A stretch of DNA of 6,807 nt from Planctomycetota bacterium (GTDB lineage: Bacteria > Planctomycetota > UBA1135). The translations under genes were made by a program, and so were the position numbers. The notes below the pieces were generated by a model, which saw nothing but the letters and a program-made list of their open reading frames with translations, did not search any database and was not told where the DNA came from. Below are positions 1 through 6,663 of this stretch, piece by piece. The first letter of the stretch is position 1; each line of letters begins with the position of its first letter. The stretch is taken from assembly GCA_003501525.1 (NCBI GenBank), contig DNPI01000128.1, forward strand, positions 1 to 6,807, read 5' to 3'.

Positions 1-33
1 CGTCTCTCGGAGCTACTTCGTGGATATGCAGTT

Positions 34-62
34 TTGGCAAGGCTCGTAAAGAAAAATATAAA
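34..62 (+). promoter_or_regulatory. Candidate sigma70-type promoter of the glutamate dehydrogenase pair
   Basis: A -35-like hexamer TTGGCA (34-39) and a -10-like hexamer TATAAA (57-62) are separated by exactly 17 bases. Each matches the sigma70 consensus at five of six positions. The predicted start of transcription is near 69, giving a leader of about 90 nt before the start codon at 160. The region is AT-rich just around the -10 element. This rests on pattern matching only. The bases before it (1-33) show no recognisable gene end or other signal. Confidence 0.5.
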
Positions 63-123
63 AAATCATCCTACGGAATTCTGTGAAACTCTGGTCGATT
101 GGCGTTCGTCGGGATACTCTTTT

Positions 124-157
124 TGTAACGGCATCTAAGCCCTCCTGGGCCGTTACA
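124..157 (+). promoter_or_regulatory. Perfect 9-bp inverted repeat in the gdh leader, next to the start codon
   Basis: TGTAACGGC (124-132) and GCCGTTACA (149-157) are exact reverse complements separated by 16 bases. The right arm ends two bases before the ATG at 160. As RNA it would form a stem with the loop region carrying CCUCCU (141-146), the same motif as the 3' end of 16S rRNA. A smaller hairpin, GCCC (139-142) with GGGC (147-150), can stack inside it. No Shine-Dalgarno sequence precedes the start codon, so the hairpin occupies the place where ribosomes would normally dock. It may be a translational control element, or as DNA a dimeric repressor's operator. The repeat is seen directly; its function is inferred. 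Confidence 0.5.
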
Positions 158-159
158 CA

Positions 160-1437
160 ATGTCGGCACCCGCCGCGCACAACGAAAACGGAGACGAATT
201 CAATCCTTACCTGCAGATGCGGGAAAGGTTGGACAAAACCGCTGAGATTATCGGCTTGGATCCGGGTATTTATCGGATTCTCTCCACCCCGGCACAGGAA
301 TTAACTGTCACCATTCCGGTGCGCATGGATGACGATTCACTACGGGTCTTCACCGGATATCGAGTCCAACACAATGTCGCCCGGGGCCCAGCAAAAGGCG
401 GAATCCGTTATGCACCAAATGTTGATTTAGATGAAGTCCGGGCACTTGCCGCTTGGATGACCTGGAAATGCGCGGTCGTAGATGTGCCATTTGGAGGAGG
501 TAAAGGTGGAGTGATATGCGACCCAAAGAGATTATCCACTGGCGAGTTAGAGCGTCTCACTCGCCGCTACACATCCAGCCTGCTAGACCTAATTGGCCCA
601 GAGCGGGATGTGCCAGCGCCTGACATGAATACCGATGAACAGGTAATGGCTTGGTTTATGGACACCTTTTCGATGCACCGGCGAGCCACTCAAACCGCTG
701 CCGTAACAGGTAAGCCTGTTGGCCTCGGGGGGTCGCGTGGGCGCCGTGAAGCTACAGGACTTGGCGTAGCTTTGATTGTTAAGGAATCGTTAGAACACTG
801 CCAAATGCCACAAACAGGTTGTCGAATAGCGGTGCAGGGCTCAGGAAACGTAGGTGGTATCGCAGCAAAATTCCTCTCCGAAATGGGACACAAAATCATC
901 GCGTTGTCAGATGTCGACATCGCGCTTTATGACGAAAAAGGGCTCGATATTCAAAAGATTCTCGATCATCTTGCCCAGCACCATTCCTTAAAAGGATTTA
1001 AAGGCGGAGAGGTTATTGCTCAAGAAGACCTCCTCACTCTCGACTGTGAAGTCCTCATCCCGGCTGCCACAGAAAATCAAATCACTTCAATGAATGCCCC
1101 TGATATTCGGGCCTCAATTATTGTTGAAGGTGCCAATGGCCCAACTACAGCAGCTGCCGATCAAATTTTAGAAGAAAAAGGCATCTTTATCGTCCCAGAC
1201 ATTTTGGCCAATGCTGGAGGAGTAACCGTCTCATATTTTGAATGGGTCCAGGACCGTATTGGTTATTTCTGGACCAAAGAAGATGTCTTTGAGCGTATGG
1301 AAAAAATTCTTGTTACCGCCTTCAAAGAAGTTGTCGGAACGGCAAAGGCCAAAAACATTAGCCCCCGACTAGGCGCCTATTGCGTAGGAGTAGAAAGGGT
1401 CGCCTATTGTCTCAATATCAGAGGTGTCTATGCCTAA
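160..1437 (+). CDS. gdhA: Glutamate dehydrogenase (Glu/Leu/Phe/Val dehydrogenase family), catalytically complete
   Basis: It should catalyse the reversible NAD(P)-dependent oxidative deamination of glutamate to 2-oxoglutarate and ammonium, in the cytoplasm, as a hexamer. The 425-residue length is typical of the family. The N-terminal substrate domain (about 15-180) carries GPAKGG with K79, MTWK with K103, the signature GGGKGG with catalytic K115, and PAPD with catalytic D155. These match K89, K113, K125 and D165 of the Clostridium symbiosum enzyme. The Rossmann domain (about 195-345) has REATG (196-200), GSGNVG (227-232) and GANGPT (324-329). The returning C-terminal segment has NAGG (351-354) and substrate serine S358. 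ATG at 160 is chosen because an in-frame stop lies at 136-138 and no other ATG precedes the conserved NPY segment; there is no clear ribosome binding site. Cofactor preference cannot be decided, and another amino acid as substrate is possible but less likely. The gene overlaps its paralog downstream. Confidence 0.93.
   Translation: MSAPAAHNENGDEFNPYLQMRERLDKTAEIIGLDPGIYRILSTPAQELTVTIPVRMDDDSLRVFTGYRVQHNVARGPAKGGIRYAPNVDLDEVRALAAWMTWKCAVVDVPFGGGKGGVICDPKRLSTGELERLTRRYTSSLLDLIGPERDVPAPDMNTDEQVMAWFMDTFSMHRRATQTAAVTGKPVGLGGSRGRREATGLGVALIVKESLEHCQMPQTGCRIAVQGSGNVGGIAAKFLSEMGHKIIALSDVDIALYDEKGLDIQKILDHLAQHHSLKGFKGGEVIAQEDLLTLDCEVLIPAATENQITSMNAPDIRASIIVEGANGPTTAAADQILEEKGIFIVPDILANAGGVTVSYFEWVQDRIGYFWTKEDVFERMEKILVTAFKEVVGTAKAKNISPRLGAYCVGVERVAYCLNIRGVYA
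1420..1426 (+). promoter_or_regulatory. Ribosome binding site that decides the start of the second dehydrogenase gene
   Basis: AGAGGTG lies inside the last codons of the upstream gene. The AGAGG part ends five bases before the ATG at 1430. A GTG at 1424 is in the same frame and would add two residues, but it is part of this motif and has no site of its own upstream, so the ATG is preferred. The arrangement suggests that the second subunit is made by ribosomes finishing the first. Confidence 0.6.
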
Positions 1438-2731
1438 AGACGCCAAGCCGACATTGGGCGGAGAAATCCCACAAGCACCTACACCCGATCTAGCCACCGA
1501 AGACGCTTTTGCCGTAATGATGGAGCGGTTCGATGAGGCAGCAGCCATTCTGGGCCTTGCACCGGATGCATATGCCGTTCTACGCCAACCAGATCGCACG
1601 TTCAAATTTGCCATCCCACTCCCCAAAGACGGATCTATCAAAGTCCATCACGGATACAGAGTGCGACACAATCTTTCGCTCGGACCATGCTTGGGAGGCC
1701 TGCGACTTGAAAAAGATATCAGCAGAGAAAACTTAGGCGCCTTGGCAGCATGGACCACTTGGAAGTGCGCCGCACTAAATGTCCCATTCGGAGGTGCCAT
1801 GGGAGGCGTTGACTTCGACCCCACAAATGCAGAACCAGCAGAAGTTGAACACATTGTTCGCCGGTACACCGCCGGCGTCATGGACCTTATAGGCCCAGAA
1901 AAAGACATCATTGCTCCTGACCTACACTGCGATGAGCAAGCTATGGCCTGGATTCTCGACACCTACTCCATGCACGTGCGACACACAGAAAACGCTGTCG
2001 TGGTTGGTAAACCTCTTGGGTTAGGAGGCACGCACCTTCGGAATTCCGCCGCTGGATTGGGAGTCCGCATCCTGATGGAGAAAAGGCTCAAGGAAATGAA
2101 ATTCGAAGAACCCGCCTCCGTGGTAGTACAAGGAGCTGGGTTTATCGGTGCCCAAGTAATGCGCGAACTAGTAAAAGCTGGACACAAAATTGTTGGCTGT
2201 GGAGACATCGGAGGCGCCGTTGCAAATCAACAAGGCCTCGACATCGAAGCTCTTTTGGCTCACCAAAAAGCAAGCGGAACAGTCGCTGGATTTAGTGGTG
2301 GAGACACTTTGGAATCCGACGCCCTGCTTGGAATGGAGTGCGATGTTCTCATACCAGCGGCAACCGCAGGACAAATTACAAGCCGCAATGCTGGGGACAT
2401 TCGCGCGAAACTGATTGTTGAGGCTGCTCACAGCCCAACTACAGCTAAAGGAGAAACAATCCTTCTCGAGAGGGGAATTCCCATCGTTCCAGATCTTCTC
2501 GGCAACTCTGGCGCGGTCATCATCGCTTATTTTGAATGGATTCAAGACCGCATGGGTTATCAATGGACACCATCCATCATTTCCAGTCGACTCAAAAGAC
2601 TTGTGCTGGACGCATACCGTAAAGCTCGAAAAACAGCAGAAACCCACAAGGTCAGCCTCCGCCTCGCTACATGCATGCTGGGAGTTGAAAGAGTTGCCTA
2701 CTTCGACCGCATTCGCGGCATATATGCTTAA
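1430..2731 (+). CDS. Glutamate dehydrogenase paralog lacking catalytic residues; probable non-catalytic or regulatory subunit
   Basis: The 433-residue product aligns end to end with its upstream neighbour; in one central stretch of 59 residues (neighbour 145-203) 36 are identical by hand count. The fold motifs remain: WKC with K112, APD with D164, a GxGxxG loop (GAGFIG, 235-240) and the same GVERVAY and IRG-IYA tail. Active-site residues are replaced: the KGG lysine is L88, the GGGKGG lysine is M124, and the substrate serine is A366. REATG reads NSAAG (205-209) and GANGPT reads AAHSPT (332-337). It is therefore expected to have no glutamate dehydrogenase activity of its own. The frame is fully open, which argues against a pseudogene. 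An 8-bp overlap with the first gene implies equal production. By analogy with the Thermus thermophilus GdhA/GdhB pair it may form mixed hexamers and tune the active subunit; a sensor or a new activity are alternatives. Its stop overlaps the nadK stop on the other strand. Confidence 0.88.
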   Translation: MPKDAKPTLGGEIPQAPTPDLATEDAFAVMMERFDEAAAILGLAPDAYAVLRQPDRTFKFAIPLPKDGSIKVHHGYRVRHNLSLGPCLGGLRLEKDISRENLGALAAWTTWKCAALNVPFGGAMGGVDFDPTNAEPAEVEHIVRRYTAGVMDLIGPEKDIIAPDLHCDEQAMAWILDTYSMHVRHTENAVVVGKPLGLGGTHLRNSAAGLGVRILMEKRLKEMKFEEPASVVVQGAGFIGAQVMRELVKAGHKIVGCGDIGGAVANQQGLDIEALLAHQKASGTVAGFSGGDTLESDALLGMECDVLIPAATAGQITSRNAGDIRAKLIVEAAHSPTTAKGETILLERGIPIVPDLLGNSGAVIIAYFEWIQDRMGYQWTPSIISSRLKRLVLDAYRKARKTAETHKVSLRLATCMLGVERVAYFDRIRGIYA

Positions 2732-3606
2732 CCGGAACTAGGAAAAGTTCCCCAGTGCAATTTCCTCCTCAACCGAGCATAGAAGAAATTTTCTGGATCG
2801 ACGATTAGGCGCAAAAGCCTGCCACTAGGACTAGCCTTAACAACATCTGTCGGCAAAAGTTTTTTTTCGACATGACCGTCGGCCGTCAAAATAGCATGTG
2901 CGTCTACTGCAAAATTCGCAATCCTGTTACCAGGGAGCACCAGCGGCCGAGCCCCCACCATATGAGGTGCAATTGGCGTCACAACCCATGCTTCAACATT
3001 GGGCGCCAAAATTGGGCCGCCAGCCGAAAGGCTGTAGGCCGTGGACCCTGTCGCTGTTGAAAGAACGACACCGTCTCCTCGATATGAAGATATTGGCTGT
3101 CGGTCCACATGGAGCACTGTCCCCAGCAAACTGGTCCCTAATCCACGGGAAAGCACTACATCGTTCAGAATATGGGTGTCCAATCGAAGCTTTCCTTTGC
3201 GCTTTATTTGCACCCTCATCATCGCTCGGTTTTCGCAGCGCCCTGCTCCATCAAGAACTTGACCAAGCGTTGCCTCCGCGCGCTCAGGAGCAACAGCGGC
3301 TAGAAAACCTACGCTCCCGAAATTAATCCCCATAACAGGAACTCGCTTTCCATCAAGTCGATGCGAGGCAGCCAAAATGGCCCCATCGCCTCCGAGGACT
3401 AATACAAGATCAAGGCTCTCTTTGATTTTGGCCCGGCTTCTCCTGAGATCTACACCCACAATATGCGCTTTTTCTCGTAAAAAGTCTTTCAGCTTCCGCG
3501 CAAGACGAGGGACTTCGGATTTCCTTTTGTCACCAAGAATTAAAACTCTAGGTTTTCTAGAGCTTGGTAGCTGTACCCGGTTAGAGAGCTTTGCGGCTTC
3601 AGGCAT
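2728..3606 (-). CDS. nadK: NAD kinase
   Basis: It phosphorylates NAD to NADP with ATP or polyphosphate in the cytoplasm, and is the main source of NADP. The 292 residues match the bacterial NadK size. Visible motifs in order are the GGDG loop (72-75, with D74 as the family's active-site aspartate), NFGSVGFL (95-102, the usual NxGxLGFL), LND (147-149, a conservative version of the common NE pair), GDGVVLSTATGSTAYS (177-192, nucleotide-binding segment) and DGH (243-245). It ends in the LRRKLHWG tail (279-286), similar to other NadK C-termini. The ATG at 3606 overlaps the dxs stop by 8 bp and has no good ribosome binding site, so translation is probably coupled to dxs. As last gene of the operon it may supply NADPH for isoprenoid synthesis. 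The N-terminal 18 or so residues are variable, so a later start cannot be fully excluded. Confidence 0.94.
   Translation of the reverse strand: MPEAAKLSNRVQLPSSRKPRVLILGDKRKSEVPRLARKLKDFLREKAHIVGVDLRRSRAKIKESLDLVLVLGGDGAILAASHRLDGKRVPVMGINFGSVGFLAAVAPERAEATLGQVLDGAGRCENRAMMRVQIKRKGKLRLDTHILNDVVLSRGLGTSLLGTVLHVDRQPISSYRGDGVVLSTATGSTAYSLSAGGPILAPNVEAWVVTPIAPHMVGARPLVLPGNRIANFAVDAHAILTADGHVEKKLLPTDVVKASPSGRLLRLIVDPENFFYARLRRKLHWGTFPSSG
2734..2751. terminator. Weak candidate hairpin at the convergent gene ends
   Basis: GGAACT (2734-2739) and AGTTCC (2746-2751) are perfect reverse complements around a six-base loop. They lie three bases past the stop codon of the + strand dehydrogenase and inside the last codons of nadK. 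No T-run follows on either strand, and the stem is short. It is at best a partial or factor-assisted terminator, or a 3'-end processing signal. It is the only inverted repeat noticed at this junction. Confidence 0.2.
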
Positions 3607-5536
3607 GACGTGAAGCAGGTAGCCCCTGCTTACGAAATTCGGCTACTTTTGCTCCCCAGTCGGCAGCCAGAAGGGGCCCTGTTAAACCAAAAAGTTCCAT
3701 TTGTTCTCGCCGCGTACTCATATGCTCGACAAAAGTTTCAGGAATTCCGAATCTATGCAATCGCATTCCAGATCCCAAATCAGTAAGGACCTCTGCCACC
3801 GCAGAGCTGAATCCTCCAGATAAGGAATGGTCTTCTACAACCGCCAACCACTTGTGGCGTCGAGAAATATTCGCAAGTGCGCCTTTGTCCATCGGCGCGC
3901 AAAATCGCGCATCCCAGACTTCCAAAGCAATCCCTTGGCTCTCTTCAAGAATACGCGCCGCCTCCATGGCCTCTTCCACCATAGCTCCTAAAGCAAAAAC
4001 AGAACCGTCATCTCCTTCTCGCAGCAGCTCGGCCACGCCTGGAGCTAAATCTGGGCGCATATCAGCAGGAGGCCCAATTTGGTCAGGAGCTGTATCGCGG
4101 GGCCAGCGTAAAGCCCAAGGCCCAGATTCGTTCACGGCGAATTTCAACATTCGCCGAAGATCGACTGCGTCACGCGGAGAGACAAGACCAATGCCAGGAA
4201 TTACACGCAAAAATGCGAGGTCATAGAGCCCCATGTGAGTAGGACCATCTTGACCCACTAAGCCTGCACGGTCCATGCAGAAGACCACGTCCTCTCTTTG
4301 GAGAGCTACCTCTTGGAATACTTGGTCATAACCTCTTTGTAAAAAAGTGCTGTATATCGCCACTAAGGGGCGCAATCCAGCGGTTGCCATTCCTCCCGAA
4401 AGAGCAACTGCATGCTGCTCGGTAATCCCGGTGTCATGGAATCGACCCGGGAATTTCTCACTAAATTCTGTCAGACCAGTGCCCGAAGGCATTGCCGCCG
4501 TAATCGCGTGAATGCGGACATCTTCTTCTGCCAACTCAACCGCTTGTTTGCCAAAAATCGAAGTCCAAGACTCAGTCCCCAGTTTTCTATTCGCCATTGA
4601 TTGGTCAACCGGACTTGGCACTTTAGATTCGCCCGGAACGCCATGCGCTTTTTCGGGATCATCTGCCGCAGGTGCAAATCCTTTACCTTTCTCTGTCAAG
4701 AAATGTAGAAGTGTTACTCCGTCTAAACGCTTTGCACGCTCTAAAGCTTCCACTGCAGCACCAATGTCATGCCCGTCCAAAGGGCCCAAATAATGCACAC
4801 CCAACTCTTCAAAAACGTGGCCGGGAACCAAGACATGGCGAATGACTTCCCCGAGCTCTTCCATCCGACTACCTAATCCTGGGATCTTATGCGCAATATC
4901 AGCAAGACGGTCATATGTTTTCTGCAGGGTGCGAGAAGAACGAATTCTCGATAAATAGCGAGCCATCGCACCTACCGAACGAGCAATAGACCACTCGTTG
5001 TCATTGAGAACCACCAACAGCCGCGCTTTGCGATCAGCAGCCTGGGTTAATCCTTCGAAAGAAACACCTGCTCCAAATCCGGCGTCTCCAACAAGCGCAA
5101 CAGACCACGGTTCACTCTCATCGTGGGAGGCTGTCCCTTTCACACCCTCTGCCAAGCCAAGAGCAAAAGAAATAGCTGTTCCTGCATGGCCTGCCGTCAG
5201 CAGGTCGTACTCTGATTCTTTACGGTTACAAAAACCCGACAGTCCTCCGGTGTGCCTAAGTCCTCCAAATTCTCCATGCCGCCCTGTAAGGATTTTATGG
5301 GGGTAGCACTGGTGCCCGACATCAAACACCAATCGGTCCCGACGAAAATCAAAAACTTTGTGCAGTGCAGTCACGATTTCGACCACACCTAAATTACTCC
5401 CCAAATGCCCTCCTGTCTGGTGGACTGAAGCAACTAGAAAATCTCGCATTTCAGCGCAAAGATTTTCCAACTCTTGCGTATCAAGATTCTTGAGTTCTTC
5501 AGGAGATTGCAAGTCAGTCAGGCGCATTTGCGTCAT
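3599..5536 (-). CDS. dxs: 1-deoxy-D-xylulose-5-phosphate synthase
   Basis: This thiamine-diphosphate enzyme condenses pyruvate with glyceraldehyde 3-phosphate to form 1-deoxy-D-xylulose 5-phosphate, the first step of the MEP isoprenoid pathway and a precursor for thiamine and pyridoxal phosphate. The 645 residues fit the family. Motifs in order are GGHLGSNLG (42-50, H44), DVGHQCYPHKILTGR (72-86, H75), the cofactor/magnesium loop starting GDAG (150-153) with LNDNEWSI (177-184), GPLDGHD (251-257), ITAAMPSGTG (345-354), ITEQHAV (371-377, catalytic E373), YSTFLQRGYDQ (395-405), DRAGLVGQDGPTHMG (422-436) and WPRD (478-481). Two departures are seen: GDG reads GDA and the usual YPRG reads WPRD. ATG at 5536 is chosen because it forms a classical ATGA overlap with the ispA stop; a TTG two codons earlier (5542) is possible. 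The gene is coupled to ispA before it and nadK after it. Confidence 0.95.
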   Translation of the reverse strand: MTQMRLTDLQSPEELKNLDTQELENLCAEMRDFLVASVHQTGGHLGSNLGVVEIVTALHKVFDFRRDRLVFDVGHQCYPHKILTGRHGEFGGLRHTGGLSGFCNRKESEYDLLTAGHAGTAISFALGLAEGVKGTASHDESEPWSVALVGDAGFGAGVSFEGLTQAADRKARLLVVLNDNEWSIARSVGAMARYLSRIRSSRTLQKTYDRLADIAHKIPGLGSRMEELGEVIRHVLVPGHVFEELGVHYLGPLDGHDIGAAVEALERAKRLDGVTLLHFLTEKGKGFAPAADDPEKAHGVPGESKVPSPVDQSMANRKLGTESWTSIFGKQAVELAEEDVRIHAITAAMPSGTGLTEFSEKFPGRFHDTGITEQHAVALSGGMATAGLRPLVAIYSTFLQRGYDQVFQEVALQREDVVFCMDRAGLVGQDGPTHMGLYDLAFLRVIPGIGLVSPRDAVDLRRMLKFAVNESGPWALRWPRDTAPDQIGPPADMRPDLAPGVAELLREGDDGSVFALGAMVEEAMEAARILEESQGIALEVWDARFCAPMDKGALANISRRHKWLAVVEDHSLSGGFSSAVAEVLTDLGSGMRLHRFGIPETFVEHMSTRREQMELFGLTGPLLAADWGAKVAEFRKQGLPASRHA

Positions 5537-6423
5537 CGGCAACGTTGGAGGATGTAATTAACCAAATCTTCTAAAACGGCAGACCGACGGAGAGGTTGAG
5601 CATCTTCAAGAAAGCGTGTGGAAGCTTCAGCAAGCGATGTGGCTTTTTCAATGGCTCCGTCTAATCCTTCGCTAGCTACAAGGGTAACCTTTCCTTCTTC
5701 CTTGTCCCGACCTGTTGGCTTCCCTATCTCACTTTCCTGCGCAGTGACATCGAGAATGTCATCAGTTGCTTGAAAAAGAAGGCCCAAAGAGCGCGAAAAT
5801 TGAACCCAGGAATCGGGGTTACCGCCACCAGCCAGAACACCCATCTGGATCGATGCTTCAATCAAAGCTCCAGTTTTCCCTAAATGAATTTTTTCAACTT
5901 CTCTATAAGAAGCTTGGCTACCACGACTATTCATGTCTAAGAACTGTCCTCCCACCATGCCACGAGGGCCTGCAGCTTCAGCCAAACAACCTGCTTGCCT
6001 ACATCCTGTCGCGGTGCATGCTTGATTAGCTAGAACGCGAAAAGCCATTGCCTGTAAAGCATCACCAGCTAAAACTGCTGTCCATTCACCAAATTCGATG
6101 TGAACTGCCGGATGCCCTCTTCTTATGTCATCATCATCCATGCAGGGAATATCGTCGTGAATTAATGAGTAAGCGTGAATCATTTCCACCGCAGCAGCTG
6201 CAGGAAGTGCCGCTTCGAGATCGCCACCAGCCGCTTCACATCCCAGAAGTGCGAGAGAAGGCCGCACTCTCTTTCCGCCAGAAAGAAGACCTGATTCAAT
6301 TGCTTCCCTTAGTCGAGCTGGAGCGCCTCGCAAGCCATTCCTGCAAGCATCCACAAGAAAAGGCTCGAAAGCCCCCATGGCATCCTGTTGCCAATCAGCG
6401 AAGTTACTCGTTTTCGTGTCCAT
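5533..6423 (-). CDS. ispA: Short-chain polyprenyl diphosphate synthase, farnesyl diphosphate synthase type
   Basis: It joins isopentenyl diphosphate to allylic diphosphates, probably giving farnesyl (C15) or geranylgeranyl (C20) diphosphate for quinones, undecaprenyl carrier and other isoprenoids. Motifs in the 296 residues are GGKRVRP (49-55), the first aspartate-rich motif DDIPCMD (90-96) with the two-residue insertion typical of bacterial type II farnesyl synthases, RRG (101-103), GGQFLDM (158-164), KTG (183-185), and the second aspartate-rich motif DDILD (221-225), then GKPTGRD (234-240). A tyrosine (Y85) sits five residues before the first motif, which usually limits chain length to C15, although product length cannot be settled from sequence. 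The start at 6423 has a good binding site and overlaps the end of xseB by 20 bp; the end overlaps dxs by 4 bp. Feeding prenyl synthesis directly from DXS in one operon is a common bacterial layout. Confidence 0.93.
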   Translation of the reverse strand: MDTKTSNFADWQQDAMGAFEPFLVDACRNGLRGAPARLREAIESGLLSGGKRVRPSLALLGCEAAGGDLEAALPAAAAVEMIHAYSLIHDDIPCMDDDDIRRGHPAVHIEFGEWTAVLAGDALQAMAFRVLANQACTATGCRQAGCLAEAAGPRGMVGGQFLDMNSRGSQASYREVEKIHLGKTGALIEASIQMGVLAGGGNPDSWVQFSRSLGLLFQATDDILDVTAQESEIGKPTGRDKEEGKVTLVASEGLDGAIEKATSLAEASTRFLEDAQPLRRSAVLEDLVNYILQRCR

Positions 6424-6655
6424 CCCCGGCCTCGTCCTCTAAATCAGCAATCCCTTCTTGAAGAATTGCTGTCATTTCTTCTACTTTAGCCTCAGCCTTG
6501 GCAAGCGATTCGTGGAGCTCTTTAAGAAGCTCGACACCAGCTTGATAGCGGCCTACTCCCTCTTCCAATCCCAATTCCCCCCTCTCAAGTTCGTCGACAA
6601 GGGATTCAAGCTCCCGCAAGCTCTTTTCAAAGGTTGTTTGTTTTTTTGCTGACAT
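6404..6655 (-). CDS. xseB: Exodeoxyribonuclease VII small subunit
   Basis: XseB is the small, multi-copy subunit that binds the helical arms of XseA to form exonuclease VII, a single-strand-specific DNA exonuclease acting from both ends. The 83-residue product is typical in size. It contains the family pattern FEKSLRELESLVDELERGEL (9-28), followed by LEEGVGRYQAGVELLKE (30-46), and a charged helical segment to about residue 70. This is consistent with an all-helical coiled-coil protein. The acidic tail (about 72-83) is variable in the family. It starts 19 bases after the xseA stop and has its own ribosome binding site. Co-location with xseA and ispA is common in bacteria. The identification is firm in spite of the small size, because both motif and context agree. 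Confidence 0.92.
   Translation of the reverse strand: MSAKKQTTFEKSLRELESLVDELERGELGLEEGVGRYQAGVELLKELHESLAKAEAKVEEMTAILQEGIADLEDEAGDGHENE
6430..6440 (-). promoter_or_regulatory. Ribosome binding site of ispA
   Basis: Read on the - strand this is AGAGGACGAGG, with the second GAGG (6433-6430) six bases before the ATG at 6423. It lies inside the last codons of xseB and supports the chosen ispA start and its 20-bp overlap. Confidence 0.55.
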
Positions 6656-6663
6656 AGCACCGG

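Noticed and set aside
83..304. A GTG-started 73-codon frame overlapping the start of gdhA
   Set aside because: It overlaps the conserved N-terminal part of glutamate dehydrogenase in another frame and shows no recognisable domain.
2168..2647. A 159-codon open frame antisense to the second dehydrogenase gene
   Set aside because: It lies wholly opposite a well-supported gene, has no family motif, and its amino acid make-up (serine and cysteine rich) is that of a shadow frame.
2718..2727. Palindrome GCATATATGC just before the shared stop codons
   Set aside because: It is short and AT-rich, and it codes for the conserved family tail (the IYA end), so it is most likely coincidental.
1430..2731. 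The second dehydrogenase gene as a decaying pseudogene
   Set aside because: It has no frameshift or premature stop, keeps a good ribosome binding site, and differs at specific active-site positions while its core is conserved.
2800..2867. T8 run on the + strand as a terminator for the gdh transcript
   Set aside because: No convincing GC-rich stem sits directly before the run; only short four-base pairings were found. It is explained by Glu-Lys-Lys codons of nadK.
3852..4226. A 124-codon + strand frame inside dxs
   Set aside because: The opposite strand carries continuous DXS motifs. The frame is low in complexity, rich in Ser, Arg and Pro, and lacks a ribosome binding site.
5547..5551. GGAGG on the + strand near the ispA-dxs joint as a ribosome binding site
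   Set aside because: It lies in the ispA coding end on the opposite strand, and no supported + strand gene follows it.
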